A program made the position numbers and the translations under genes. The notes beneath the pieces are model-generated. The model saw nothing but the letters and a program-made list of their open reading frames with translations. It was not told where the DNA came from and did not search any database. Shown piece by piece: positions 37,093 through 46,431 of a stretch of DNA of 64,000 nt. Origin of the DNA: Aliiglaciecola lipolytica. Lineage in GTDB: Bacteria > Pseudomonadota > Gammaproteobacteria > Enterobacterales > Alteromonadaceae. The DNA is taken from positions 353,867 through 417,866 of the forward strand of contig NZ_JAHKPT010000025.1 in NCBI RefSeq assembly GCF_018860635.1, given 5' to 3'. The first letter of the stretch is position 1. Each line of letters begins with the position of its first letter.

Positions 37093-38715
37093 ATGTTTAT
37101 TATAAAATACTATGGACTGGGCGGGATTTTATCATTAGCTCTTGCCTTGCTGATTGATAGCTTTTTGTTCAAAGTATTGTTTATCTGGATTGGCCTTTCG
37201 CTTATTTTGGTCACCTTTGCCTATTCAGTCCAATCACCTAAAATTTTTAGAAAAAAAATTGATGGTTCAATCCCATTCTATGTGAAGTGGGTTTTTGTGC
37301 CCTTTTTTGTTGGTGTGCAGTTGTTTAACGCTTGGGCTCGTAAAAACGACAGCGTCCCGCCAATCCAAAAAATTCGTGACAAGCTATTTCTTGCCTGCCG
37401 CTTATTTCCTTCCGATATGCCAGAGCTAAATCATTTAGAAGTCAAAGCGGTACTCGATGTGACGGCTGAATTCGATGGGCTAGATGTTTCTGCCCATGGT
37501 GAAAATATGGACTATCTGAATGTTCCCGTATTAGATCATCAAACTCCTTCGAAAGATGATTTGATGCAAGCCATTAGCTGGATAGACAATCATATTAAAA
37601 CCGGCAAAGCCGTCGTTGTCCATTGTGCGCTAGGTAGAGGTCGCTCAGTATTGGTTATGGCCGCTTACTTGTTAAGTAAAAGTCCAGAATTGTCAGTAGA
37701 AGAAGCCATCAAAGAAATCAATCAAACCCGTTCCACCGCAAGGTTGAATAAACATCAGTTAAAAAAGCTAAAAGACTTGCACAGCCAAGGCGTATTTACT
37801 CAAAAAAATCGACTCGCTATAGTTGCCAACCCTGTTGCTGGCGGCGGTAAATGGCAAGACAGCAAAGAGGAAATTATTCAACGCCTGTCACCTCACTTTG
37901 ATTTGCAAATATACCAAACAACGCCAGAACAAGATGGCAAAGAAATGGCTCAACAAGCCATAAAAGAAGGTGCAAAATGCATTATTGCATGCGGCGGTGA
38001 TGGCACCTTGACAGAAGTTGCGACTCAATTGGTCAACACAGATTTAACGTTGGGTATAATGCCTATGGGAACCGCTAACGCGCTTGGTCACGCACTCTAT
38101 GGCCCTTCTTCGAAAGTAACGCCTGTAGCAGTTGCCTGCGATGCTATTATTGCCGGTAATGTTATGCAAATTGATACTGCAACTTGCAATGATGAACTTG
38201 TACTTTTAGTGGTAGGCATTGGCTTTGAACAGAAAATGATAGAAAAGGCTAATCGTGATGAAAAGAATAATAGCGGTCAACTCGCTTATTTAGGGGCATT
38301 GTACGATGCTATAGAAGTCAATAACAGCGCCAACTTAAATATCCAAATTGACAACAATGATCCGCAATCGATTCATACTGGAAGTCTAGTCATTGCCAAT
38401 GCGGCGCCAGCCACCACTGTATTAGCACAAGGTGGAGGACTACCAGATTTTACTGACGGTTTGTTAGATGTTACTTGGCTTACTAATACCTCAAGCGCCA
38501 GTGAAAATTACTTAAAATTAGCGCAACTAGCGCTGCGAACCATGTTTGATAGTGGCGACGACGAAACTATTCAGCACACCACAGCTAAACGCATAACAGT
38601 CAAATCCGAAGGCAAACTAAAGTATGTAGTAGATGGGGAAAACAGAGAAGCTGATAGCATTCAAGTAACCCAGAACCCGCAGTCCTTGAAGGTCTTTTCT
38701 CAACCCAAAAACTAG
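37093..38715 (+). CDS. dual-specificity phosphatase / diacylglycerol kinase-like fusion
   Basis: The 540-residue protein joins three parts. The N-terminus has three hydrophobic segments (about 8-45 and 65-80). A dual-specificity phosphatase domain (about 95-235) carries the signature VVVHCALGRGRS with Cys178 and Arg184. A diacylglycerol kinase/YegS-like domain (about 241-540) carries VANPVAGGGK, CGGDGT (302-306) and PMGTANALGHAL. It lies in the inner membrane and may couple removal of a phosphate from a lipid or phosphatidylglycerol phosphate with lipid phosphorylation; this is inference. It follows pldA on the same strand. Confidence 0.9.
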   Translation: MFIIKYYGLGGILSLALALLIDSFLFKVLFIWIGLSLILVTFAYSVQSPKIFRKKIDGSIPFYVKWVFVPFFVGVQLFNAWARKNDSVPPIQKIRDKLFLACRLFPSDMPELNHLEVKAVLDVTAEFDGLDVSAHGENMDYLNVPVLDHQTPSKDDLMQAISWIDNHIKTGKAVVVHCALGRGRSVLVMAAYLLSKSPELSVEEAIKEINQTRSTARLNKHQLKKLKDLHSQGVFTQKNRLAIVANPVAGGGKWQDSKEEIIQRLSPHFDLQIYQTTPEQDGKEMAQQAIKEGAKCIIACGGDGTLTEVATQLVNTDLTLGIMPMGTANALGHALYGPSSKVTPVAVACDAIIAGNVMQIDTATCNDELVLLVVGIGFEQKMIEKANRDEKNNSGQLAYLGALYDAIEVNNSANLNIQIDNNDPQSIHTGSLVIANAAPATTVLAQGGGLPDFTDGLLDVTWLTNTSSASENYLKLAQLALRTMFDSGDDETIQHTTAKRITVKSEGKLKYVVDGENREADSIQVTQNPQSLKVFSQPKN

Positions 38716-39023
38716 GCTGGATGCCATGCAAGCGATACGATTTTCAATCAAGCAGTAGGTATTTACTGCTTGATTGAATTCGGCAAACTTACAACTCCCT
38801 CGAACATAAGTAAGTAATATTTACTCAAGCTCAATATATCACCAATCAAGAATTGCCAATAAATACATATAAATCAGTAAGTTAAACTATGGCGCAAATA
38901 TTGAATAACAAGTAAAGCATAGCGATTAAACAAGATTGGTAAGTAGCAATACTTTTCACATAGCGTAAACAAAGAACACATGCGCACCTAAATTTAAGGT
39001 AAAGATTCACTAAGGAGCTCAGA
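38716..39023. other. intergenic region with hairpin
   Basis: The 308-bp region contains the stem-loop at 38743-38778 and otherwise no recognised feature. The promoter and Shine-Dalgarno (AAGGAG) of the next gene are at its right end. Confidence 0.5.
38743..38778. terminator. 15-bp perfect hairpin after the phosphatase/kinase gene
   Basis: TTCAATCAAGCAGTA pairs perfectly with 38764-38778, loop GGTATT. There is no T-run. It is placed 27 bp beyond the stop codon. Confidence 0.55.
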
Positions 39024-39509
39024 ATGTCAATGGTTAACAATAATAAAGAAGATAGGTTAGAAGCCAACCGGACGCTTCTCAAAGCGGTAATTCAAATGTG
39101 CCGATTAGGTGGTGATTTTTATAACCTTATAGGTCAAAACATTAAACACTATGCCATTAAACAAGTCTGTTTTGACATGGCGAAAAGCTATTTCAAACAG
39201 ATACCTGAACTTGTCGAAATTGCCCAAGACCGCTATCAATTATCCGAACAAGAAACCATGACTTCTACTTCCATAGAAGACTATTATCATAATATTTTGA
39301 GCAAGCAGGTCAAATTAAATCCCCCAGACCTACTTAAGCATTTGATTGAAGTTGAAGAACAGCATTTAGCAGAATTAAATAACGCGATCGACGCAACAAG
39401 TGAACTTGAAGTTAAAGGCGCTATTTCAAAAGTAGTCGCGCAAATAATCGTGACTTACCAAAAGTTAACGGACCTAACACATTCAATTTCAGATAACCAA
39501 ACCTCATAG
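39024..39509 (+). CDS. helical protein of unknown function, ferritin-like/DUF2383-like
   Basis: I do not recognise this 161-residue protein firmly. It is soluble and almost wholly helical, with four long amphipathic helices and Glu/His pairs such as LIEVEEQHLAEL near the end of the third. That pattern resembles PA2169/DUF2383 four-helix proteins, but the metal ligands are incomplete. A strong Shine-Dalgarno (AAGGAG) precedes the ATG. It is 19 bp upstream of the mscS gene and likely cotranscribed. Confidence 0.72.
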   Translation: MSMVNNNKEDRLEANRTLLKAVIQMCRLGGDFYNLIGQNIKHYAIKQVCFDMAKSYFKQIPELVEIAQDRYQLSEQETMTSTSIEDYYHNILSKQVKLNPPDLLKHLIEVEEQHLAELNNAIDATSELEVKGAISKVVAQIIVTYQKLTDLTHSISDNQTS

Positions 39510-39528
39510 AAAATGGGAAGTATTGAAT

Positions 39529-40506
39529 ATGGAACTTATTGAAATAGATAAATTTTGGACATTAATTCACGACAAGCTTGAAGGGTGGCTGGAATCTGGA
39601 ATCAAACATTTACCTAATTTTGTAGTGGCCATACTACTCGCCATTGTTTTTGGCCTTATCGCTAAGTTTGTGGGTAGAGCGGTTCGAAATGTACTGCGAA
39701 GAACCTTAGAGTCAAGACAGATAGCTGACTTACTAGCATCCATTATTAAAGTAATGGTGCTAATTGCAGGACTCTTTATAGCTTTAGACTTCCTTGGATT
39801 GACCGGCACAGTGACGTCATTGTTGGCAGGGGCTGGAATCGTAGGTTTGGCGCTAGGTTTTGCGTTCCAAGATATGGCAGAAAACCTAATTGCAGGTATT
39901 GCCATGGGGATAAGAAAACCGTTCCAAATTGGTGATGTGATAGAAGCAGATAAAGTATTTGGTACTGTGCAAACCATAAATCTGCGAAACACCTTAGTTG
40001 AGACCTTTTTCGGTCAAATTGAAGTCATTCCTAACAAAATTCTGTTTCGAAACATACTCACTAATTATTCTGCTACAGGAAGACGGCGAATAGAAGTTCC
40101 TGTTGGCATATCCTACGCCGATGATCCCGAACAAGCAGTTAAGGCAATAGTCGAGGTAATTAATCAGTGTGATTTTGTGATAAATAAGGAAGAAACAGAC
40201 GTGTTCGCTAAGGGCTTTGGTGCAAGTAGTGTTGATCTACTGGTTTGGTTTTGGATTAGATATCCAGGAGAAACGGGATTTATGCAAGCCAGACACAAAG
40301 CGGTTGTGGAAATTAAAAAAGCTTTAGAAGCCTCAGATATTTTAATCCCGTTTCCAATCAGAACTCTGGATTTTGGCGCCAAAGGTGGCGAGAAACTGAA
40401 TACAATGCTGAGCGATCGGCACAGAAAAGACAGTAACGAAAATCCTGAACAAGGCTCAGAGTCGGCTTCTCAGTCAGCCGAGGATTCAAATCCGGATTCA
40501 GAATAA
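39529..40506 (+). CDS. MscS-family small-conductance mechanosensitive channel
   Basis: This 326-residue channel has three membrane helices, with the classical TM3 VTSLLAGAGIVGLALGFAFQDMAENLIAG and the beta domain IRKPFQIGDVIEADKVFGTV, then VIPNKILFRNILTNYS. It fits MscS better than the 20426 protein. The hydrophilic Ser/Glu-rich tail (about 290-326) is extra. The ATG at 39529 has GGGAAG upstream; a TTG two codons before is in frame. It follows the 39024 gene closely. Confidence 0.93.
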   Translation: MELIEIDKFWTLIHDKLEGWLESGIKHLPNFVVAILLAIVFGLIAKFVGRAVRNVLRRTLESRQIADLLASIIKVMVLIAGLFIALDFLGLTGTVTSLLAGAGIVGLALGFAFQDMAENLIAGIAMGIRKPFQIGDVIEADKVFGTVQTINLRNTLVETFFGQIEVIPNKILFRNILTNYSATGRRRIEVPVGISYADDPEQAVKAIVEVINQCDFVINKEETDVFAKGFGASSVDLLVWFWIRYPGETGFMQARHKAVVEIKKALEASDILIPFPIRTLDFGAKGGEKLNTMLSDRHRKDSNENPEQGSESASQSAEDSNPDSE

Positions 40507-40574
40507 TTATTGGGCAAGATTAAAAGTCCGATTGATGTAATTTTGCAGTGGATTAATCGATAAATCGACCTACC

Positions 40575-40602
40575 GCCAGCTAAGTAAAATTAGCTGGCTT
40601 TT
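40575..40602 (+). terminator. terminator after the second mscS
   Basis: GCCAGCTAA / TTAGCTGGC (40575-40583, 40590-40598) forms a 9-bp stem followed by TTTT. Confidence 0.7.
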
Positions 40603-40746
40603 AACCATCAAAGTATTCTTCAAAGCATCTACCTATTGAATTTATGCTAACGTTATTCACTATCGTGTTAAATACTCGTTCATTTTTATCTTTTATCTGT
40701 AAAATATCGCAAAGAGGTGATTTCATGAATAGGATATTAATCTAGC

Positions 40747-42264
40747 ATGGCATTAAAAATCGAAGACCGGACTTTAGAAGATAAAATCCTGTTAGCTATT
40801 ACGGCCTCCGCAACCCTAATATTATTCCCTTTCCTGATGATTAGTCTTTTGGCTGACGATCGCGCTCATATTCTGGTGGATCTGGTCGCGGTTGGCGGTA
40901 TCTTTACTATTTTTCTTGGCGTATGGTTTACTAGTAGAATTAAGTTATTCAGGGGGTTATTCGCGGTTGTTGCTCAAGTTACCATTTTGTTGGGCATTTA
41001 TTTTAAAGGGGCTGGATTAATATATTGGATTTTCCCAATCATCATAGCCAGTTTCTATTTATTACCAACCATAGCCGCTAGCTTATTTAATTTCCTTTTA
41101 GTAACGGTTGCGTGCTTACTAACCTATCAGCAATTTGACAGTTTTACCCTGCCTCGTATTATCGGTGCGTTTATAGTAACGAATATTTTTTCGTTAACAT
41201 TCTCCGTTTTTATGCAAAATAAAAATCGTCAATTATCAGCAAAAGACAAAATAAACCAACTTCACAATAATATTCTCGAGTTGATCGTCAAATCCAATAA
41301 ATTATCTAAAGTATTATCAGCAATTACACAAGCTATTGAGAATGAAATTCCACATGCCGTATGCAGTATTTTATTACTCGACAAAGAAGGCAAAAAACTG
41401 ACTCTAGGTGCAGCGCCTAGATTGCCAGATTTTTTCAATGAAGCCATTGACGGTCTAGCTAATGCTCCAGGAGTCGGATCATGCGGAGAAGCTGCTTTTA
41501 CAGGTAAACGTGTTGTCGTTTCTGATATCGCAACCCATCCCAATTGGAAAGCTTGGGCAGACATTGCACAAAAAGCAGGGCTGGCGGCTTGTTGGTCTGA
41601 ACCGATAATTGGTAACCAAGGAAACGTACTAGGCACTTTTTCCATTTATTTTCGTGAAATATCCACTCCTACAGCCGATGAATTCAAACTCATAGAGCAA
41701 TTTGTTAATCTCGCACGTATTGCAATTGAACGACAAAAAGCAGATAAAATCATATGGCAGCAGGCACATTATGACAGCTTAACAAACTTACCTAATCGCA
41801 ATTTATTGCATGAACATTTAAGCAGCGCTATTGCCAACGCGCAACGTGATAAAAAACAATTAGCTATTGCGATGTTGGATCTAGATAACTTTAAAAATGT
41901 TAACGATACATTGGGCCATGAAGCTGGCGATACAGTGTTGAGAGAATGTTCAAAACGGATAACAAAATGCATAAGAAACAATGATATAGCGGCTCGCTTA
42001 GGTGGCGATGAGTTTATTGTGGTATTTATTGGTACGTCTGCACCTAAAGACATCGAAAGTGCGGGTAAAAAGCTATCTAGCGCACTGGCTGAAGCATACA
42101 ATATTCAAGGCAAAGATGTTTATTGTACTGCCAGTATTGGGATTGCGTTATTTCCTACTGACGCACAAAGTATTGAGGCATTATTCAGGAATGCTGATCA
42201 AGCAATGTATCGAGCTAAAACCCAAGGCCGCAATAAAGTCCATTATTACAGTGCTGACAAATGA
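40747..42264 (+). CDS. membrane GAF-GGDEF diguanylate cyclase
   Basis: The 505-residue protein has five or six hydrophobic helices (about 15-155), a GAF domain (about 190-335) and a C-terminal GGDEF domain. The active site is RLGGDEFIVVF (GGDEF at 419-423) and the inhibitory I-site RNND lies five residues ahead, so it should make c-di-GMP with product control. The GAF motif GVGSCGEAAFTGKRVVV is of the type near sensory cyclases; its ligand is unknown. It follows mscS after a terminator. Confidence 0.93.
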   Translation: MALKIEDRTLEDKILLAITASATLILFPFLMISLLADDRAHILVDLVAVGGIFTIFLGVWFTSRIKLFRGLFAVVAQVTILLGIYFKGAGLIYWIFPIIIASFYLLPTIAASLFNFLLVTVACLLTYQQFDSFTLPRIIGAFIVTNIFSLTFSVFMQNKNRQLSAKDKINQLHNNILELIVKSNKLSKVLSAITQAIENEIPHAVCSILLLDKEGKKLTLGAAPRLPDFFNEAIDGLANAPGVGSCGEAAFTGKRVVVSDIATHPNWKAWADIAQKAGLAACWSEPIIGNQGNVLGTFSIYFREISTPTADEFKLIEQFVNLARIAIERQKADKIIWQQAHYDSLTNLPNRNLLHEHLSSAIANAQRDKKQLAIAMLDLDNFKNVNDTLGHEAGDTVLRECSKRITKCIRNNDIAARLGGDEFIVVFIGTSAPKDIESAGKKLSSALAEAYNIQGKDVYCTASIGIALFPTDAQSIEALFRNADQAMYRAKTQGRNKVHYYSADK

Positions 42265-42292
42265 GCATGATTTTAATCCTAAATCATGCTCA
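42262..42292. terminator. 12-bp hairpin overlapping the cyclase stop codon
   Basis: TGAGCATGATTT (42262-42273) pairs with AAATCATGCTCA (42281-42292), so the TGA stop codon is inside the stem. No T-run follows. The convergent hydrolase gene ends 74 bp further. Confidence 0.55.
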
Positions 42293-42365
42293 ACATTAAG
42301 TCACATGTAGCCCATGTGCTCAATTAGGCGATAACGACAGCGACTGCCTGCTTATTCCCGTATCA

Positions 42366-43766
42366 CTACCAATCCACCAATCCCAGGCTTTCACGGAGTT
42401 TTAAGATGTGGTCTGGTGCTCCATCGCGGTCGAAATTGTCGTGCCATCGCCAATAATTTGTGTGCGTAAATAACCGTGGATTTCGCTTAGGATACGCAGC
42501 CTCCACGTCAATATCTAAAATAGGCGAAGCCGGTTGTTCTTCAGACACCAAATCTTTGGAAATTTGCGGATTTGAAAAAGCTCTACTCACTGGGCCTGAT
42601 ATAAGGTCACCACAGAAAATGTTGAAGGGCTTTGAATAAATATTAGTCCATCGAACCAAACTAAACACGGCACCATGATGCAAAAACTTGGCGTCTGTAG
42701 TTTGATAGTAGTAATGCTCATTTTCCTTCACCGGCGGAGAAGTTGGGTATTCACGATCTAACTTCCTATCAACAAAGTCCATTTTATTATCGAACAATAA
42801 AAAATCTGCATAGGTTAAGGGACTGCCCAAGGTTACCAAGTCGGACACCAGCCACTGCGACATCCCAGATGCTTCACCATGGGCTTCGCTGTCTAGCTTT
42901 AGTTGCTCAAACAGCTGGTACTGGAGTTTGCGGTACTCTTCAACTTTAGGCTGATGATCCATTTCTTCCATGGCATGAATGAGTTTTAAGGCGTTTTCAG
43001 ATAATGGAAGAGACTCACCCGCGGCATTTTTAAACTTGTTTTTGCGAGCCCAGTATTGGGTTAAAACATCATATGCAATGATGGAACCTAAGCTATGACC
43101 CACTAAAACGATACGATCGTATTTCCCAGTTTGAGCGATACTTTCCAGCAATTTAACACCGCCATCACGGATCTCTTTTCTTACCTTAATATTCGATGGC
43201 GTAGCAGTAATGTATCGTGCGACGTCGCCCAAATAACTGACAATTTTAGCCACTGCAATACTCAGCACAAAAAGCAAAATAGGACTAATATAACTTTCAT
43301 AGATTCCATGCAGACTGGCTCCTCCCTGCCCTTTTTCTGTGGGTTCAAAAAAGCCAATGGAAATCAAAATTAATAAAATCGTAAAGATTAAGCCCCACAA
43401 TAAATAAATCATGGGTTTTAACGCCGAGGGATAATCACTTGGTTTGCGTCTTAGCATCGAAAAGACCCAACCACGTAAATGTTCCAGCGTAGTGCCGACG
43501 GTATGATGCGCCCAATAATATTCGTAGAAATCCACTCTAGATGTGGTTTTTTTCTCGGCATTATTTTTTATAGTGGCATAATCTGTAGTAAGCCGGCGAT
43601 GTTCAAAAGAACCTGACACCTCACTAGGTTTATTCCAAAACCGAGTATTTTCAATGTTGCTGTCTTTTACCCAAACCGATTTAACAAATTCTCTGACCGT
43701 TTCCATTGGCCTTTGCTCACCAATACCATGAACCAGTACTACTGCTTGTTTTTTTGTAGTCGCCAT
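42366..43766 (-). CDS. alpha/beta hydrolase with internal membrane hairpin
   Basis: The 466-residue protein opens with AVVLVHGIGEQRPMETV and has the nucleophile elbow VLVGHSLGSIIAYDVL, as in lipase/esterase folds. Two hydrophobic segments (about 120-142 and 158-176) are inserted between the first strand and the nucleophile, so the hydrolase head should sit on the inner membrane. Candidate acid and base residues lie in VTLGSPLTYADFL and LFTHTNYWRWHD. I do not know a characterised member. AGGAGGG precedes the ATG. It is a single gene divergent from the MATE gene. Confidence 0.78.
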   Translation of the reverse strand: MATTKKQAVVLVHGIGEQRPMETVREFVKSVWVKDSNIENTRFWNKPSEVSGSFEHRRLTTDYATIKNNAEKKTTSRVDFYEYYWAHHTVGTTLEHLRGWVFSMLRRKPSDYPSALKPMIYLLWGLIFTILLILISIGFFEPTEKGQGGASLHGIYESYISPILLFVLSIAVAKIVSYLGDVARYITATPSNIKVRKEIRDGGVKLLESIAQTGKYDRIVLVGHSLGSIIAYDVLTQYWARKNKFKNAAGESLPLSENALKLIHAMEEMDHQPKVEEYRKLQYQLFEQLKLDSEAHGEASGMSQWLVSDLVTLGSPLTYADFLLFDNKMDFVDRKLDREYPTSPPVKENEHYYYQTTDAKFLHHGAVFSLVRWTNIYSKPFNIFCGDLISGPVSRAFSNPQISKDLVSEEQPASPILDIDVEAAYPKRNPRLFTHTNYWRWHDNFDRDGAPDHILKLRESLGLVDW

Positions 43767-44073
43767 AAGATTCCCTCCTGTTAATTACAATAGTATAAAC
43801 ATTAAGCTATTTTTCGCTATTCAATATTTGATATTCTGAAGCCGTAAAGAGCCACCTATTTCAGTCGAATTAAACATAAAACAGGTACTTTCAGGCTAGC
43901 CTTAGCAATGATTCCGTTATGAATCGCGCTCGCCTTAGTTATTCCCTTGTAAATTCCTTTGTTACATAATAGTTTGCTATGTAGAATAATGTTATTCGTA
44001 ATATCGCTGTATCCATCAAAAATGGCTCGATTTACATTTCACTCGAGTCAAATGAGTCCACAACCTTTAATTA
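43767..44073. promoter_or_regulatory. hydrolase/MATE divergent intergenic region
   Basis: The 307-bp region must contain both promoters. TACATA-N9-TATGTA (43963-43983) is the only short inverted repeat I noticed. No gene is seen. Confidence 0.45.
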
Positions 44074-45438
44074 TTGTGGCGCGTTTTTAATAAAGATAAT
44101 CCATTGATAAATTCCAATTCGCAAATTAAAAGAAACTTTGCACTTGCGTGGCCCTTAGCTTTTAATGCCTTGCTCGTTCAATCCATGTTGATGATTGATA
44201 CCCTGCTCGTTGCTCCCTTGGGCGAATTGCCCGTGGCCGCTATGGGCATTGCAACGACCATAGTGGCGTTTGTGTTGGGCATAGAAATAGCTATTGGTAA
44301 TGGCATACAGCTGCTGGTTGGCAGAGCATTTGGTTCAAAAAGCCAAGCAGAATTAGCCATTGCCTATTGGTCAGGCTTAGTTATAAATATATCTACATCA
44401 TTGATTTTTATATTTATTTTGACCTTTTTCAGTTCCGATATAGTGGCTGGAATTACCGACAACCCCGAACTTGCAGAACTCACCGAATCTTATATTTCAA
44501 TTACTAAGTATATTGTTTTGCTGACCGCATACACTCAAGTGTGTACTGCATTTTGTAATGGCATTGGCAATACTATGGTACCGCTTAAAGGCTTTATGAT
44601 TGAGTTGCCCGTCAACGCACTATTGAGTTATGTGTTGATTAATGGATTCGCTGATTATAAAGGTCTAGGTGTAGAAGGCGCCGCTTGGGGAAGTTTAATA
44701 TCGATATTTTTAAGGGCTAGCTTCCTTTATTTAGCCCTGAAACTGGATAACAAAGTCGACCTCACTTACCCCAAAAATAGGCCATTTCTAACAGAAATTG
44801 GCCCACAATTTGCCGAAATTTATCCTATCGCCGCGAATTTTTTTGTGCTTTATGTTGGCGCCACCGTTTATCAACTGTTATTTGCTCAATTAGATTTATT
44901 TGCATTCGTTGCAATCACTTTGATCTTCCCCTGGGTCCGGTCAGGCACCCAATTTCCTAATGCTTGGGCGCAAGCTTCGGCAATCAGTATAAGTCAGGCA
45001 CTAGGACAAAGGGGTAGCAAAGAGCACAAAACCTTTATCTCTAAATGTACCAAAGTGGGAATGATCATATCGCTTTTTATCGCTGCCATATTTTTACTAC
45101 TCAGCCAAAATATTCATTTTATTTACCCAGATATTGAAGCTGAGGTACAAACTGCGTTGATGGTAATAGCTCCTTTATATATCGTGCTGCCGATTATAAG
45201 AGCCTACAATACGGTTGCAGGAAACATCTTGCGCGCACTGGGAAACAGTAATCTTGTCCTGAAAATTCACTTTATCACCCAATGGGCTGTTGCTTTGCCA
45301 ATTTGTGCTTTACTGATTCTATACTTCGAGGTGTCAATTTTTTGGGCATTTGCGATGATCCCAATTGAAGAGTTACTTAAAGTTATCCCCTTTTATCGAT
45401 ACAAAGAATTTTATATAAAACGCTTACATACAACGTAA
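44074..45438 (+). CDS. MATE-family efflux transporter
   Basis: This 454-residue protein has twelve hydrophobic helices and two MATE halves: FALAWPLAFNALLVQSMLMIDTLLVAPLGELPVAAMG-like N-half and QASAISISQALGQRGSKE in the C-half. It is an inner-membrane Na+- or H+-coupled exporter of drugs or metabolites, of the DinF-like branch. No ATG fits the N-terminus: the frame opens with TTG at 44074, with another TTG at 44104, so the exact start is uncertain. A hairpin terminator follows at once. Confidence 0.9.
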   Translation: MWRVFNKDNPLINSNSQIKRNFALAWPLAFNALLVQSMLMIDTLLVAPLGELPVAAMGIATTIVAFVLGIEIAIGNGIQLLVGRAFGSKSQAELAIAYWSGLVINISTSLIFIFILTFFSSDIVAGITDNPELAELTESYISITKYIVLLTAYTQVCTAFCNGIGNTMVPLKGFMIELPVNALLSYVLINGFADYKGLGVEGAAWGSLISIFLRASFLYLALKLDNKVDLTYPKNRPFLTEIGPQFAEIYPIAANFFVLYVGATVYQLLFAQLDLFAFVAITLIFPWVRSGTQFPNAWAQASAISISQALGQRGSKEHKTFISKCTKVGMIISLFIAAIFLLLSQNIHFIYPDIEAEVQTALMVIAPLYIVLPIIRAYNTVAGNILRALGNSNLVLKIHFITQWAVALPICALLILYFEVSIFWAFAMIPIEELLKVIPFYRYKEFYIKRLHTT

Positions 45439-45459
45439 AAAAGCGCCCGAAGGCGCTTT
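45437..45459. terminator. bidirectional terminator, MATE/BON
   Basis: AAAGCGCC / GGCGCTTT (45440-45447, 45452-45459) with a CGAA loop directly follows the MATE stop codon. On the minus strand it ends in a T-run, so it serves the BON gene well. Confidence 0.8.
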
Positions 45460-45490
45460 GGAATTATCAAATTGTAGACTTTAGTGAATA

Positions 45491-46042
45491 CTATTTGCCA
45501 ATTGTAAGATTAGAAACAACGTTTTTCACGTCGTCTGTATTCTCGGCAATAGTTACCGCTAAATCACGTTCAGCGTTTGAGTCTAGCGTACCTGTTAGGG
45601 TCACCACACCGTTTTCAACTTCAACTTCAATGTCAGTACCACTGACTTCAGATTCGAATAGTAAACGGGTTTTAACCACAGACTCCACTTTTGAGTCTTT
45701 CAGGGTTTGCATTATTTGGGCGGTGTCAGAATCATCTTCATCTTTGATAACGGTTAATTGATTATCAACCTCTTCTACACCTTCAAGTGACAACATTAAC
45801 TCTTCTGCTAACGCTTTATCCACATCGGTATCAACTTTACCGGTTAGGACAATCACGCCATCATTTACGTCAGTATTAATGTCGAAAGAATCTAGGTTGC
45901 CATTGAATAATAAAGTTGTTTCAGCTTTACCGTCAATCCATGCATCTTTTGCTTTATCTGACCATTCGTTTTCTGCGTTAGCACTCATTGAAGCAGTTGT
46001 TAAAGCAGCGGCTATAATTAGTGAACAAGTAGTACGTTTCAT
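45491..46042 (-). CDS. BON-domain periplasmic protein (OsmY-like)
   Basis: The 183-residue protein has a signal peptide ending near MSANA and two BON domains (about 33-100 and 113-183), each with the pattern VNDGVIVLTGKVDT / VENGVVTLTGTLDS. OsmY-like proteins are periplasmic, bind envelope components and are induced by osmotic or envelope stress. The ATG at 46042 with AGGAGAG is preferred to a longer frame. It begins a run of small envelope genes reaching 48521. Confidence 0.92.
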   Translation of the reverse strand: MKRTTCSLIIAAALTTASMSANAENEWSDKAKDAWIDGKAETTLLFNGNLDSFDINTDVNDGVIVLTGKVDTDVDKALAEELMLSLEGVEEVDNQLTVIKDEDDSDTAQIMQTLKDSKVESVVKTRLLFESEVSGTDIEVEVENGVVTLTGTLDSNAERDLAVTIAENTDDVKNVVSNLTIGK

Positions 46043-46282
46043 ATCAGTCTCTCCTTTTTGTTTAGACACTTTAGCTAATGCCAATTCGATGCCAACTTAT
46101 AACTCATTGTTTTTTATATAAATTAAATAATTCCCATGTTCATAGCGTAAAAGGAGTATGTATTTTCGAAATACTCAAATGTAATTTCTACAGCTTTAAG
46201 CGCAAGCAAATTTTTCACTGATTAGAAGTATTCGATATTGGCAATTAGAGATTTTGCGGGGCGGTATTTGCAGGCTTGTAAA

Positions 46283-46316
46283 ATAAACTTCAGCGCTACT
46301 TAGCGCTGAAGTTTAT
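46283..46316. repeat. 34-bp perfect palindrome
   Basis: ATAAACTTCAGCGCTA pairs perfectly with TAGCGCTGAAGTTTAT with two bases between. It has no T-run. It could be a 3'-end hairpin of the DUF2254 transcript, or a protein-binding site. Confidence 0.55.
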
Positions 46317-46361
46317 GGAAGCTGTAGGTTATTAGTATGTAGCAGATTTAACGACAGTGAC

Positions 46362-46431
46362 CTTGTAGAGCAGTGATACAGATCATCACCTAAGCATTTC
46401 ACTAAATGGTTTATTCTAGTTGCTCTACAAG
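46362..46431. other. possible structured RNA element with three-way junction
   Basis: The outer stem CTTGTAGAGCA / TGCTCTACAAG (46362-46372, 46421-46431) encloses two hairpins: GTGAT-N7-ATCAC (46373-46389) and CATTT-CACT-AAATG (46395-46408). It starts two bases beyond the DUF2254 stop codon on the minus strand. The same fold can form on either strand. Its function is unknown. Confidence 0.4.

Noticed and set aside
46362-46431. tRNA or integron attC site
   Set aside because: There is no tRNA-like D or T arm pattern, no CCA-side acceptor, and no attC core sites GTTRRRY/RYYYAAC.
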